A DNA stretch of 60,017 nt from positions 1 through 60,017 of the forward strand of contig NZ_JANFNY010000027.1 of the NCBI RefSeq assembly GCF_024437745.1, read 5' to 3'. The translations under genes and the position numbers were made by a program. Under the pieces are notes generated by a model. It made no database searches. It was not told the DNA's origin and saw only the letters and a list, made by a program, of their open reading frames with translations. Of the stretch, positions 9,836 to 20,182 are shown piece by piece (the first letter of the stretch is position 1; each line of letters opens with the position of its first letter). Source of the stretch: Roseomonas sp. GC11 (lineage in GTDB: Bacteria; Pseudomonadota; Alphaproteobacteria; Acetobacterales; Acetobacteraceae).

Positions 9836-10136
9836 GGATTGGCACTCCTGCGGGATCATGCGCGGCTGGATAGAGCGGGGGCGGCGGGCGGGCAATGCGC
9901 GCGGAGGGGCCGCGAGCCGGGAGCCCCCGGGGTGGGCGCGGCAAGGCGGGGAAAATTATACTCTCTTTTCGCGTCCTTATAGTCGCCTTCTCCTGCGCGG
10001 GGCGGGGTTGGCGCGGCGTGGATTTCCGGCGGTGGGTGGGGCCGTTTTTATATTGACTCACAATCAATCGTGCTTTTTGACTGGTTTCGGAATGAAACAG
10101 CGATTCCACTTCGTGTTTCACCGCCAGGAGTCCACC
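9836..10136 (+). promoter_or_regulatory. Upstream region of the SsuABC-like operon with inverted repeats
   Basis: This 300-base gap between divergent genes is GC-rich near the methyltransferase and AT-rich from 10040. There ATTGA-N7-TCAAT starts near 10052, and TGAAACA-N14-TGTTTCA (10093-10120) ends just before the Shine-Dalgarno sequence. The latter could be an operator or a leader hairpin. No clear -10 box was found, so this is only a pointer. Confidence 0.35.
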
Positions 10137-11240
10137 ATGCCCCTTTCCGCCCCTTCCTCCCCGGGCCGCCTCTCCCGCCGCCGCCTGCTGGGCGCCCTTG
10201 GCACGGCCGGGCTGGCCGTGCCGCTGGCCGGCTTCACCGCGCTCAGCCCCGAGCGCCGCGCCTTCGAGGCGATGCTGGCCAATGACGGGCGCTGCCTCAC
10301 CCCGCTGCGCGCCGCTGACCCCGGCCAGCCCCTGCGCAAGCTGACGCTGGCCTGGAACGCCACCTCCATCTGCACCTCCCCCGTCGAGGTGGCGCGGCGC
10401 AGCGGCATCCTCGCCCGGCACGGGCTGGAGGTGGAGCTGGTGAATTTCGGCGGTTCCACCGAGGCGCTGCTGGAGGCCATCGCCACCCGCAAGGCGGATG
10501 CCGGCGTCGGCATGGCGCTGCGCTGGCTGAAGCCGCTGGAAATGGGCTTCGACGTGAAGATCACCGGCGGCACGCATGGCGGCTGCATGCGGCTGGCCGG
10601 CCCCGCCTCGGCCGGGCTCAGCGCCGACCTGAACTCGCTGCGCGGCAAGACCATCGCCGTCTCCGACATGGGCGGCGCCGACAAGAACTTCTTCTCGATG
10701 CTGCTGAAGCGCAAGGGCATCGACCCGGACAAGGATGTCACCTGGCGCGTCTTCCCCGCGCATGTCTTCGGCCTGGCGCTGGAGCGTGGCGAGGCCCATG
10801 CCTTCGCCGCCGGCGACCCGATCGCCTGGACGCTGGTGCGCGACCAGAAGCTGGTCGAGGTGGCGACCAACCTCTCCGGCGAATGGGCCAACCTCGCCTG
10901 CTGCATCATCGGCGTCTCGGGCAGTCTGCTGAAGAGCGAGCCGCGCACCGTCGCCGCGCTGACGCGCGCGCTGATCGAGGCGCAGCATGTGGTGGCGCAT
11001 GATCCCAATGTGGCGGCCGATGCCTTCCTCGACTACGCGCCGGGGCGGGTGACGCGCGAGGATCTGGTGGCCATGCTGCAGAGCCACACCCATGGCCACA
11101 GCCCGGCCGGCCCGAATATCCGCAGCGAGATCGAATACTACGCGCAGGAGCTGAAGGCCGTCGGCGTGATGCGCGCCAATACCGACCCGAAGCGCTTCGC
11201 CGAGCGCGTCACCGCCGATGTGCTGAGCATCCCCGCATGA
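10137..11240 (+). CDS. ABC transporter substrate-binding protein, SsuA/NMT1-like
   Basis: This 367-residue solute-binding protein has a Tat-type signal (LSRRRLLGALGTAGLAVPLAG). The body resembles the nitrate/sulfonate/taurine NMT1-like family: KLTLAWNATSICTSPVEVARRSG, then LARHGLEVELVNFGGSTEALLEAI. The start ATG at 10137 follows CCAGGAG. It overlaps the permease gene by an ATGA, so the three genes form one operon. The ligand is probably an organosulfur compound, judging from the rhodanese and methyltransferase neighbours, but nitrate-like or other ligands are possible. The unusual lead-in between the signal and the first beta strand (about 40 residues) is not recognised. Confidence 0.85.
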   Translation: MPLSAPSSPGRLSRRRLLGALGTAGLAVPLAGFTALSPERRAFEAMLANDGRCLTPLRAADPGQPLRKLTLAWNATSICTSPVEVARRSGILARHGLEVELVNFGGSTEALLEAIATRKADAGVGMALRWLKPLEMGFDVKITGGTHGGCMRLAGPASAGLSADLNSLRGKTIAVSDMGGADKNFFSMLLKRKGIDPDKDVTWRVFPAHVFGLALERGEAHAFAAGDPIAWTLVRDQKLVEVATNLSGEWANLACCIIGVSGSLLKSEPRTVAALTRALIEAQHVVAHDPNVAADAFLDYAPGRVTREDLVAMLQSHTHGHSPAGPNIRSEIEYYAQELKAVGVMRANTDPKRFAERVTADVLSIPA

Positions 11241-12229
11241 GCAGCACCACCCTGACCGCCGCCCCCGCCTCTGCCGGCACGCTGCCCGGCCTGTGGTGGG
11301 GCGGGCTGCTGGCGGCGCTGTCCTGGGGCGGCGCCGGCCTGCTGACCGGCCTGCTGCCGGACGAGATCGAGGTGGGGCGCACGCAGGAACTCGGCCTCGG
11401 CGCCGCGCTGCTCGGCGCCGCGCTGGTGCTGGCCGCGCTTGGCGCGCCCTGGCTCGGCCGCGCCGGGCAGAAGCTGCGCGCCGCCGGGCCGTGGCTGACC
11501 GTGCTCGGCCTCGCCCTCGCCGTGTGGGAATTGCTGACGGCCAAGCTCGCCCTGCTGCCGCTGCCCTTCTTCGCCTCGCCGCAGGGGCTGCTGGAGGTCT
11601 ATCTGGAGGACTGGCCGCGCCTCGGCGAGAGCGTGCTGCGCTCGCTCTGGCTGCTGGCCAGCGGCTATGCGCTGGGCGCCGCGGCCGGCTTCGTGGCGGG
11701 GGTGGCGCTCGGCTGGTCGCGCGCCATCGGCTACTGGGTGCACCCGGTGCTGCGGCTGATCGGCCCGCTGCCGGCCACCGCCTGGCTGCCCATCGCCTTC
11801 TTCGCCTTCCCCAGCAGCGGCAGCGCCAGCACCTTCCTGGTGGCGCTGGCGGCGTGGTTCCCGGTCACGGTGCTCACCTGGTCCGGGGTCGCGGGGGTCA
11901 ACAAGGCCTATTACGACATCGCCCGCACCCTTGGCGCCAGCCCGCGCTTCCTGGTGCTGAAGGTGGCCATCCCGGCGGCGCTGCCGCAGGTCTTCGTCGG
12001 CCTCTTCATGGGCCTGGGCGCCTCCTTCTCCGTCCTCGTGGTGGCGGAGATGCTGGGGGTGAAGGCGGGGCTCGGCTGGTACCTGCAATGGGCGCAGGGC
12101 TGGGCGGCCTATGGCAACATGTATGCCGCGCTGCTGGTGATGGCGGTGATGTGCTCCACCCTGGTCACGCTGCTCTTCAAGGGGCGGGACCGCGTGCTGG
12201 CCTGGCAGAAGGGGACCGTCCGGTGGTGA
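11237..12229 (+). CDS. ABC transporter permease, SsuC-like, with extra N-terminal membrane segments
   Basis: This 330-residue inner-membrane permease has the BPD_transp_1 core. The EAA-type loop DIARTLGASPRFLVLKVAIPAALP lies near residues 228-251. Typical SsuC/TauC permeases have about 250-280 residues. Here some 65 extra N-terminal residues add two hydrophobic stretches (about 15-38 and 53-72) before the usual first helix. The gene overlaps its neighbours on both sides (ATGA upstream, GTGA downstream), so expression is probably coupled. Substrate identity depends on the binding protein. Confidence 0.85.
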   Translation: MSSTTLTAAPASAGTLPGLWWGGLLAALSWGGAGLLTGLLPDEIEVGRTQELGLGAALLGAALVLAALGAPWLGRAGQKLRAAGPWLTVLGLALAVWELLTAKLALLPLPFFASPQGLLEVYLEDWPRLGESVLRSLWLLASGYALGAAAGFVAGVALGWSRAIGYWVHPVLRLIGPLPATAWLPIAFFAFPSSGSASTFLVALAAWFPVTVLTWSGVAGVNKAYYDIARTLGASPRFLVLKVAIPAALPQVFVGLFMGLGASFSVLVVAEMLGVKAGLGWYLQWAQGWAAYGNMYAALLVMAVMCSTLVTLLFKGRDRVLAWQKGTVRW

Positions 12230-13008
12230 GCCCTGCCCTGCGCGACAGCGCCGATGCCGCCGGCATGGCGGTGGAGATCCGCAACGCCTCGCAGCAGTTC
12301 CAGCTGGAGGGCCGCCCGCTGCCCGTGCTGGACAATGTTTCTTTCAGTGCCCGGCCGGGTGAGTTCATCGCCCTGCTGGGGCCTTCGGGCTGTGGCAAGT
12401 CCACCCTGCTGCGGCTGCTGGCCGGGCTGGACCAGCCGACGGGGGGCGAGGTGCTGGGCGATGGCCGCGCCATCACCGCGCCCGATCCCTCGCGCGTGCT
12501 GGTCTTCCAGGACCCGACGCTCTACCCCTGGCGCACGGTGCGCGCCAATGTGGCGCTGGGGCTGGAGGCGCGCGGGCTGCTGCGCACGCGCGGCCACCGC
12601 ATCCAGGAGGCGATCGACCTCGTCGGGCTGACGGGATTCGAGAGCGCCTATCCGCACCAGCTCTCCGGCGGCATGGCGCAGCGCGTGGCGCTGGCCCGCG
12701 CCCTGGTGAACGACCCGCGCCTGCTGCTGCTGGACGAGCCGCTGGGCAAGCTCGACAGCCTGACGCGGCTGTCCATGCAGGCGGAGCTGGTGCGGCTGTG
12801 GCAGCGCAGCGGGCTGACCGCCCTTCTCGTCACCCATGATGTCGAGGAGGCGCTGATCCTGGCGCAGCGCGTCCTCGTCTTCTCGCCGCGGCCGGCGCGC
12901 ATCACGGCGGAGCTGGTGGTGGACCGGCCCTATCCCCGCCATCGCGACGACCCGCACCTGGTCGCGCTGCGGCGGGAGGCGCTGGGGCTGCTCGGGCTGG
13001 CGGATTGA
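12226..13008 (+). CDS. ABC transporter ATP-binding protein, SsuB-like
   Basis: This 260-residue ABC ATPase has Walker A GPSGCGKST, Q-loop VLVFQDPTLYPW, signature [15 protein letters not shown], Walker B LLLLDEPLGKLD and switch histidine in VTHDVEEA. The proline after LFFQ-type residues and the LYPW motif are typical of SsuB/TauB/NrtD ATPases. GTG at 12226 overlaps the permease stop and has AAGGGG upstream; ATG at 12265 is an alternative start. It completes the three-gene importer begun at 10137. Confidence 0.88.
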   Translation: MSPALRDSADAAGMAVEIRNASQQFQLEGRPLPVLDNVSFSARPGEFIALLGPSGCGKSTLLRLLAGLDQPTGGEVLGDGRAITAPDPSRVLVFQDPTLYPWRTVRANVALGLEARGLLRTRGHRIQEAIDLVGLTGFESAYPHQLSGGMAQRVALARALVNDPRLLLLDEPLGKLDSLTRLSMQAELVRLWQRSGLTALLVTHDVEEALILAQRVLVFSPRPARITAELVVDRPYPRHRDDPHLVALRREALGLLGLAD

Positions 13009-13018
13009 AGGCGGCTTT

Positions 13019-13051
13019 CGCCCTCTTCTCCGCCTCCCGGGGAAGAGGGCG
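13019..13051. terminator. Candidate hairpin between convergent genes
   Basis: A 10-bp stem CGCCCTCTTC / GAAGAGGGCG encloses a 14-base loop between two convergent genes. There is no T-run on either side, so intrinsic termination is only a possibility. Confidence 0.35.
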
Positions 13052-13082
13052 TGAGACGCCCCCCACGCTTAGCCCCGCGCGC

Positions 13083-14359
13083 TTAAACCCCCAGCGCGTC
13101 CAGCACCCGGCCCTTCCACACCGCCGCCGCCACGCCGAGCTTCCAGAAACCATGGAAGGGCATGGGGCGGATGGGGCTGAAGGGCATGTCGATGGCTTCC
13201 GGCGCGGCCCCCTCCAGGCGCCGCGCCAATTGCGCGCCCATGGCCGTGGCCATGGCGACGCCGCGCCCGTTATAGCCCAGCGCCGCCAGCAGGCCGGGGG
13301 CGGGCTCGTGCAGATGCGGGTAGTGGTCGGCGGTCATGGCCAGCTGGCCGTTCCAGCCATGCGTCCAGCGCCGCCCGCGCAGCACCGGCCACAGGCGCTC
13401 GGCATAGGTGATGAGGTAGCGGATGGCCTCCGGCCCCTGGATCGGCGCCTGCGGGCCGCGCCCGCCCATCAGCAGGCGGTTGCCCTGGTCGATGCGGTAA
13501 TAGACGGTGATCCGCCCGCTTTCATAGACCGCGCCGCGCAGCGGCACGATCTGGCGCGCCACCTCCTCCGGCAGCGGCTCGGTGCTGGTGATGGAGGAGA
13601 AGACCGGCGCCAGGCTGCGCCGCAGCCCCGGCCAGAGATCCTCCGTATAGCCATTGGTGGCCAGCACCACCTGTTCGGCCAGCAGCATGCCGCCAGGGGT
13701 GGTGACGCGCCACAGCGCGCCCTCCCGCGCCAGGGAGAGCGCCGGCGTGCCGCCATGGATGCGCGCGCCGAGTTGTGCCGCCGCCCGCGCCAGCCCGCGC
13801 GCATAGGAAAGCGGGTTCACATCGCCGCCGCGCCGGTCGAGCATCGCCCCGGCATAGAGCGGCGTGCCCAGCAGTTCCGTGGTGGCGCGGGCATCGAGGA
13901 ATTCGACCGGCATGCCGCGCCGCGCGCACTGCTCGGCGGTGGCCGCCACGGCGCGCGCATTGGCCGGGCGCAGCGCGGCGCGCAGCGTGCCGTTCTGCCG
14001 CGCCTCGCAGGTGATCTGGTGGCGGCGGATGATGTCGAAGACCCGGTCCGGCGCGCCATAGGACAGCGCCAGCATCCGCTGCCCGAGATCCTCGCCATGG
14101 CTGGCCACGACCTCGTCCGGGTCCGGCTTGAGGCCCGGATTGACCTGCCCGCCATTGCGGCCGGAGGCGCCCCAGCCGGGTTCCGCCGCCTCGATCAGCG
14201 TGGCCGCCACGCCGCGCTCGGCCAGGTGCAGCGCGGTGGACAGGCCGGTGAAGCCGCCGCCGATGATGGCCACCGGCACCCGGTGCTCGCCGGAGAGCGG
14301 CGGGGCGGGATGGGCGGGGATGGCCGTCTCGGCATAGAGGCTCGGGGGGAGAAGCTTGC

Positions 14360-14363
<4 letters not shown>
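13083..14363 (-). CDS. FAD-dependent amine/amino-acid oxidoreductase (DadA/PuuB-like)
   Basis: This 426-residue member of the DAO superfamily has the FAD-binding Rossmann motif [19 protein letters not shown] near residues 30-48. [19 protein letters not shown] resembles gamma-glutamylputrescine oxidases, and [18 protein letters not shown] near the C-terminus closes the FAD site. Family members oxidise amines or D-/N-substituted amino acids, giving an aldehyde or keto acid, ammonia or amine, and H2O2. The ATG overlaps the stop of the upstream amino-acid importer ATPase (ATGA), so the importer probably supplies its substrate. The exact amine is not shown. Confidence 0.87.
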
Positions 14364-15102
<739 letters not shown>

Positions 15103-15106
<4 letters not shown>

Positions 15107-15762
15107 CGCCGGCCGAACCTTTTTTCCAACCGCCCGACGAGGAGGATGAGCGGCACGCTGAGGGCGAGGTAGAGCAGCGCCGCCAGGGTGAAGACCTCCT
15201 GGTTCTTGAAGGTGGAGGAGGCGATCATGCGCGACTGCGCCGAGATCTCGGCGACCGTGATGACGCTGGCCTGGCTGCTGTCCTTCAGCATCATGATGAG
15301 CATGTTGCCATAGGGCGGCAGGACGATGCGCGTCGCCTGCGGCAGGATCACGCGGGTGAGGATGCGCGGGCGCGAGAGGCCGAGGCTTTCCGCCGCCTCC
15401 ACCGCGCCCGGGTCCACCGCCAGCATGCCGGAGCGGAACACCTCCCCCATATAGGCGGAATAGGCGATGCCGAGGCCGATGACGCCGGCCTGGAAGGCGG
15501 TGAGATCGATGCCGAGATCCGGCAGCACGAAATAGATGTAGAACAGCTGCACCAGGATGGGGATGCCGCGCAGCGTGTTCACCACCGCCTTGGCCGGCCA
15601 TTCCAGCCAGCGCGTGCCGGAGGTGCGCATCAGGGCCCAGACGAGGCCGAGCAGCGTGGCGATGACCAGGGCGCAGAGGGTGACGGCGACCGTCACCCAC
15701 ACGCCCTGCAGCAGGATCGGCAGGAAATCCCGTGCCGCGGCCAGCAAGCCGGAAAAGCTCAT
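15103..15762 (-). CDS. Polar amino-acid ABC transporter permease (HisMQ family)
   Basis: This 219-residue inner-membrane permease is of the His/Glu/Gln/Arg/opine family. [19 protein letters not shown] and the EAA loop [20 protein letters not shown] are diagnostic. The ATG at 15762 overlaps the binding-protein stop. Only one permease gene is present, so it probably works as a homodimer, which is common in this family. Confidence 0.92.
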
Positions 15763-16523
15763 CCCTGCACGGCGGGCGGCAGGTTCCACGTCTCGATCAG
15801 CCGCTGGACGGTGCCATCGCCGATGAGCCTGGCCAGCCCGGCATTGATCCTGGCCATCACCGGGTCGCCCTTGCGGGTGCCGATGTTGATGCTGCCGACG
15901 ACGGAGGGCTTGTAGCCCGGCAGCAGCCTCACGCCGCGGAAGACGCCCTGGCCGATCTGGTAGCCGACGATCGGCCCGTCGCCGAAGCCCACCTTGATGC
16001 GGCCTAGGGAGACATCGCGGATGATGTCGGCCACGCTGTCATAGGTGCGCACATCGAGCCCGGCATTCTTCGCCGCCTCGGCATAGGTGGTGCCGAGCTG
16101 CGCGCCGGCGGAGAGCCCTTTCAGCGCCGCCATGCTGGTACCCGGCAGGCTCTCGCCCTCCTTCACCACCGCGCCCTCGCCATAGGCATAGACGGGCTCG
16201 GAGAAATCGATCTGCTCGCGCCGCGCCGGCGTCGCGGTCATGGCGGCGGCGATGATGTCGATACGGCTGGTGGTGAGCGAGGGGATGAGCGCGGCAAAGG
16301 GCGTGCTCTGCACCTCAACGCCGAAGCCCTGATCCTTCCCGATGGCGGTGATCAGGTCCACCATGAAGCCGGTGATGGTGTTGCTCTTGGTGTCGAGGAA
16401 GGTGAAGGGCACGCCGGTGGGCGTGGAGCCCACCTTCAGCACCGGAAGCTGGGCGCGGACCAGGGCGGGGGTGCCGAGGGCCAGCGCGGCGCCACCGAGG
16501 ATGGCGCGGCGGGAGAGGGTCAT
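15759..16523 (-). CDS. Polar amino-acid ABC transporter substrate-binding protein
   Basis: This 254-residue periplasmic protein has a Tat-like signal ([15 protein letters not shown], cleavage near VRA-Q). The SBP_bac_3 fold is visible in [43 protein letters not shown] and the lobe hinge [12 protein letters not shown] at 16523 is chosen because GGAGTGG lies upstream and the Tat motif follows. It leads the operon with permease, ATPase and FAD oxidoreductase. The ligand is a polar amino acid, opine or polyamine conjugate by family and context. Confidence 0.9.
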   Translation of the reverse strand: MTLSRRAILGGAALALGTPALVRAQLPVLKVGSTPTGVPFTFLDTKSNTITGFMVDLITAIGKDQGFGVEVQSTPFAALIPSLTTSRIDIIAAAMTATPARREQIDFSEPVYAYGEGAVVKEGESLPGTSMAALKGLSAGAQLGTTYAEAAKNAGLDVRTYDSVADIIRDVSLGRIKVGFGDGPIVGYQIGQGVFRGVRLLPGYKPSVVGSINIGTRKGDPVMARINAGLARLIGDGTVQRLIETWNLPPAVQG

Positions 16524-16765
16524 CGCGGTTCCACTCCATGGAGGGCGGCGCCTCGCCGCCTGCGCCGCATCACCGCATGGCACGCCCGCAGCCACAAGAC
16601 GGTTTTTTGACAGGGCTAAAAATTATCCCCTTTCCTTCCCTCCATTGAAGGGGCTTCCCCCTGGCAGGACGTCACGGAGGCGGGGTCCAGGGGGCCCCTC
16701 CCCCCCCTTTGCCCCACCCCTTCCCCTGTCCCTCCGGCGGTGCGCGGGGCGGAGCCGCGCCCGGC

Positions 16766-17680
16766 TTACGGCCCTGCGATGCGCCGGCAGTGGTTCAGCG
16801 CCGCCTCGATGAGATTGTCACTGGCCTCCGGCGTGCGGAAGGCGGAATGGGCGGAGAGGGTGACATTCTCCAGCGTCGTCAGCACATGCCCCTCCGGCAG
16901 CGGCTCGATCTCGAAGACATCGAGCGCCGCATGGGCCAGCCGCTTCTCGCGCAGGGCGGCGACCAGGGCGGCCTCGTCCACCACCGCGCCGCGCGCCGTG
17001 TTGACCAGGATGGCCGAGGGCTTCATCCGCGCCAGCCGCGCCGCCGAGAGGAAACCGCGCGTCTCGTCATTCAGCAGCAGATGCACGGAGAGCACATCGC
17101 TCTCCGCCAGGAGCCGCTCCAGCGGCACGAAGGTGACGCCCTCCGCCTGGCGCGGCGTGCGGTTCCAGGCCAGCACCTTCATGCCGGCGCCGTGGCAGAG
17201 CCGCGCCATCTCGGCGCCGATGCCGCCATAGCCGAGCAGGCCCACGGTCTTGCCGGTGAGTTCCACGCCATCGGTGCGCAGCCAGCGCCCGGCGCGCATG
17301 CCGCCATCCATGGCGGCGAGGCCCTTGGCGGCGGCCCACATCAGGGCGAAGGCCATCTCGGCCACGGCGGTGTCGCCATAGCCCTTGATGATGTGCACGG
17401 CGATGCCGCATTCCGCCGCGAGTTCCTCCGGGTTCATGTAGCTGCGCGCGCCGGTGCCGAGGAAGACGACGTGCCGCAGCGAGGGGATCCGCTTCGCGAT
17501 CGCCGTCGGCAGGGCGGTGTGGTCGATGATGATGATCTCATGCCCGGCGGCGAGGGCGGGCAGTTCCTCCGGCGTCACATCGGGCTGGAGGTTGATGGTG
17601 ACGGGGATGTCGCTGTCGCGGCGCAGCCGCTGCATGACGGCGCCGAGCGCCGCGCCGGCATCGACGAAGATGGCGCGCAT
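16766..17680 (-). CDS. NAD(P)-dependent D-2-hydroxyacid dehydrogenase
   Basis: This 304-residue protein has the D-isomer 2-hydroxyacid dehydrogenase architecture. The NAD-binding motif is in TVGLLGYGGIGAEMARL. The catalytic residues are Arg in NTARGAVVDE, Glu in DVFEIEPLP and His in LSAHSAF. Such enzymes reduce 2-keto acids or oxidise D-2-hydroxyacids (glyoxylate, phosphoglycerate and others). It stands alone with about 240 bases on its downstream side, a region showing only a GC-rich and T-rich tract without a clear signal. Substrate cannot be told from motifs. Confidence 0.88.
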   Translation of the reverse strand: MRAIFVDAGAALGAVMQRLRRDSDIPVTINLQPDVTPEELPALAAGHEIIIIDHTALPTAIAKRIPSLRHVVFLGTGARSYMNPEELAAECGIAVHIIKGYGDTAVAEMAFALMWAAAKGLAAMDGGMRAGRWLRTDGVELTGKTVGLLGYGGIGAEMARLCHGAGMKVLAWNRTPRQAEGVTFVPLERLLAESDVLSVHLLLNDETRGFLSAARLARMKPSAILVNTARGAVVDEAALVAALREKRLAHAALDVFEIEPLPEGHVLTTLENVTLSAHSAFRTPEASDNLIEAALNHCRRIAGP

Positions 17681-17900
17681 GGGATTTTCTCCAGATGTGC
17701 CGCTGGGGTGGGCAGGGCCTGGAAGCCATCCCTAGGCGAAGGGGCGCGGGCGGGCAATCCGGGGGAAGCGGGCGCTCTTGCTGCAATGCAATATGCAACA
17801 TCAGCAAACCATTAAAAAAACACTAAAATTATTCCATGTCATTCAACTTCGATTAACGAAATCACCGCACCTTGCCAGGGTCTGAAGGGACTCTGTCGAT
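17681..17900. other. Divergent intergenic region before the chemoreceptor
   Basis: This 220-base gap is GC-rich at first and then AT-rich from about 17785 to 17865, with a seven-base A run. It very probably holds the chemoreceptor promoter. No confident sigma-70 or sigma-28 match was found. AAGGGA lies upstream of the chemoreceptor ATG. Confidence 0.4.
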
Positions 17901-19976
17901 ATGCGTATCCGTACTCTCCTGCTCGCCGGCTTCACCCTGACCGCCCTGCCCGGCGTTGCCGGCCTGGGGTGGAAGGCCAGCCAGTCCTGGGAGACCTGGC
18001 AGCAGGCGGAACAGGCCACCGTCTTCGCCCGGATCATCAACGCCACCATGCGCGGCTACACGCGGCTGGTGGTGGAAAGCGGCGTGCTCAGCGCCGCCGC
18101 GCGCAGCGGGCAGCTTGACCAGGCCCGCGCCGCCGAGAGCGCGCGCATCACCGATGCGGCGCTGAACGAGGCGCTGGCCCTGCTGCGCAGCCGGCAGGTG
18201 CCCACCGCGCAGATGGAACAGGCGATCCAGACCGTGGCGCGGCTGCGCGCCCAGGTGGCCGAAACCGTGGCGCGCCGGCCGGGGCAGCAGGACATGGCGC
18301 TGGCCGCCTCCATCCTGGAGCAGCGCAGCCGCATCTCGCGCGAGATCGATGGCGTGACGCGCCATGCCGAGGCGCAGATCAGCCAGTCCGCCCCCTCCGT
18401 GGCGCTGCTGGTGCAGGTGGCGCAGCAGATCAACCGGGTGCGGGACGAGGCGGGCGCGCGCAGCCTGCTGATCAATGCCTGGCTGTCCGGCCAGGCGCCG
18501 CAGCCCGATGTCGTGGCGCGGGCGATCGACCTGGGCGGGCGCATCACCCTGGCCTGGGCCAATGTGCGCCGCCAGGTGGAGGGCATGGAGGATGCCGCGC
18601 TCTCCGCCGCCCTGGCCCGCGTCGAGGCCGGGTTCTTCAGCACGGCGGAGCCGCTCTACCGCGGCTATGTCGCCACGGCCCAGGCGCGGGCCATGGCGGC
18701 GCCGGGCGCTGCGGCCCAGGACTGGCCCGCGGGCTTCCAGGGCTACCCGGACTGGACGACCCAGGCCCTGGCCACCCTCATCCCCATGCGCGACCAGACG
18801 CTGGTCAGCGCCGTGGAGGAGGGCGACGCCCTGGCCGCCGAGGCGCGCCGCGCCCTGGTGCTGCATCTCGGCATCGCCGCGCTGGCGCTGGCCTTCGCCC
18901 TGGCCGGGCTGCTGCTGCTGCTGCGCCGCCTCATCGCCCCGCTGCGCGCGCTGACGGAGAGCGTCACCGCCATCGCCGGCGGCGCGCTGGAGCAGGCGGT
19001 GCCGCACGGCGCCCGCGCGGACGAGGTGGGCGAGATGGCGCAGTCCATCGAGGTGCTGCGCGCCGGCTCGGTCGAGCGCCAGCGCATGGAGGCCGCCGCC
19101 GCCGCCGCCCAGGCGGAGCGCACCCGCCGCGCCGCGCGGCTGGAAGAGCTGGTGCGCGGCTTCGAGGCGCAGGTGGGGGAGATGGCCGGCATCGTCTCCT
19201 CCGCCTCCAGCGAGCTGGAGGCCACGGCGCGCGCCATGAGCGGCACGGCGGGCGCGACCAACGAGCAGGCCGGGCATGTCGCGGACGCCGCCGGCGAGGC
19301 GAGCAATGGCGTGCGCACCGTCGCCGCCGCCGCCGAGCAGCTCGCCGCCTCGATCCAGGAGATCAGCCGGCAGGTCGGGCAGGCCACCAGCGTCGCCGGC
19401 CGCGCCGTGGAGGATGCGCAGCGCACCGACGCCACGGTGCAGACCCTGGCCGCCGGCGCGCAGAAGATCGGCGATGTGGTGCAGCTGATTTCCGACATCG
19501 CCGGGCAGACCAACCTGCTGGCGCTGAACGCCACCATCGAGGCGGCGCGGGCGGGCGAGGCCGGCAAGGGCTTCGCCGTCGTCGCCTCGGAGGTGAAGAG
19601 CCTGGCCGGCCAGACCGCCCGCGCCACCGAGGAGATCGGCAGCCAGATCGCGCAGATCCAGGCCTCGACGGCGCAGGCGGTGACGGCCATCGCCGGCATT
19701 TCCCGCACCATCGAGGAGGTGAGCAGCATCGCCGTCGCCATCGCCGCCGCGGTGGAGGAACAGAGCAGCGCCACCACCGAGATCGCCCGCACCGTGCAGC
19801 ACACCGCGCGCGCGACCGAGGCGGTGAGCAGCAATGTCGGCGCGCTGCGCCATGGCTCGGCGGAGACGGGGGCGGCGGCGCAGCAGGTGCTGGCGGCGGC
19901 CTCCGAGCTGGCGCGCCAGGCGGAGGCGCTGACGGGCCATGTGGGCGAGTTCGGCACCGCCGTGCGCGCCGCCTGA
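17901..19976 (+). CDS. Methyl-accepting chemotaxis protein
   Basis: This 691-residue transmembrane chemoreceptor has a first membrane helix at about residues 5-25 and a periplasmic or sensory region to about 312 that is largely helical. The second helix ([19 protein letters not shown]) is near 320-338, followed by a HAMP domain to about 392. The signalling domain carries the hairpin tip [20 protein letters not shown] near residues 530-550, and [15 protein letters not shown] follows it. It would regulate CheA. The sensory domain is not recognised and no ligand can be named. No che genes are nearby. Confidence 0.92.
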   Translation: MRIRTLLLAGFTLTALPGVAGLGWKASQSWETWQQAEQATVFARIINATMRGYTRLVVESGVLSAAARSGQLDQARAAESARITDAALNEALALLRSRQVPTAQMEQAIQTVARLRAQVAETVARRPGQQDMALAASILEQRSRISREIDGVTRHAEAQISQSAPSVALLVQVAQQINRVRDEAGARSLLINAWLSGQAPQPDVVARAIDLGGRITLAWANVRRQVEGMEDAALSAALARVEAGFFSTAEPLYRGYVATAQARAMAAPGAAAQDWPAGFQGYPDWTTQALATLIPMRDQTLVSAVEEGDALAAEARRALVLHLGIAALALAFALAGLLLLLRRLIAPLRALTESVTAIAGGALEQAVPHGARADEVGEMAQSIEVLRAGSVERQRMEAAAAAAQAERTRRAARLEELVRGFEAQVGEMAGIVSSASSELEATARAMSGTAGATNEQAGHVADAAGEASNGVRTVAAAAEQLAASIQEISRQVGQATSVAGRAVEDAQRTDATVQTLAAGAQKIGDVVQLISDIAGQTNLLALNATIEAARAGEAGKGFAVVASEVKSLAGQTARATEEIGSQIAQIQASTAQAVTAIAGISRTIEEVSSIAVAIAAAVEEQSSATTEIARTVQHTARATEAVSSNVGALRHGSAETGAAAQQVLAAASELARQAEALTGHVGEFGTAVRAA

Positions 19977-20041
19977 GCGCCGCGCCCCCCGCCAGGGGTG
20001 CGGAGCGGCGCGGGGAAGGACGCGGGGGAGAGGGACGAGGG

Positions 20042-20068
20042 GGGGGGCCGGTTCGCCGGCCCCCCTTT
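20042..20068 (+). terminator. Intrinsic terminator after the chemoreceptor
   Basis: A 10-bp stem GGGGGGCCGG / CCGGCCCCCC with a TTCG tetraloop is followed by TTT. It lies 65 bases past the chemoreceptor stop. The T-run is short, but the stem is very stable. Confidence 0.6.
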
Positions 20069-20102
20069 CGCGTCCCGTGCCAATTCACGGGAGAGGAAAG
20101 TG

Positions 20103-20131
20103 TTGACACGATTAAATTCGTGAATTTCAAA
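20103..20131 (+). promoter_or_regulatory. Candidate promoter and operator of the sulfur operon
   Basis: A consensus -35 TTGACA lies at 20103-20108. It is followed by the perfect palindrome AAATTC-GT-GAATTT (20114-20127), which would cover the spacer and -10 area; the -10 at 20126-20131 (TTCAAA) is poor. A second dyad (CGCGA...TCGCG, about 20138-20163) lies between here and the start codon. A palindrome inside a promoter suggests repressor or activator control, perhaps by sulfur status. The regulator is unknown. Confidence 0.5.
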
Positions 20132-20182
20132 TGATCCCGCGAAAAATGCGATTTTATATCGCGGATTATAACGGGAGCCGCC

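Noticed and set aside
17862-19940. A 692-residue minus-strand frame opposite the chemoreceptor
   Set aside because: Gly/Ala/His-rich antisense translation of the chemoreceptor, with no motif.
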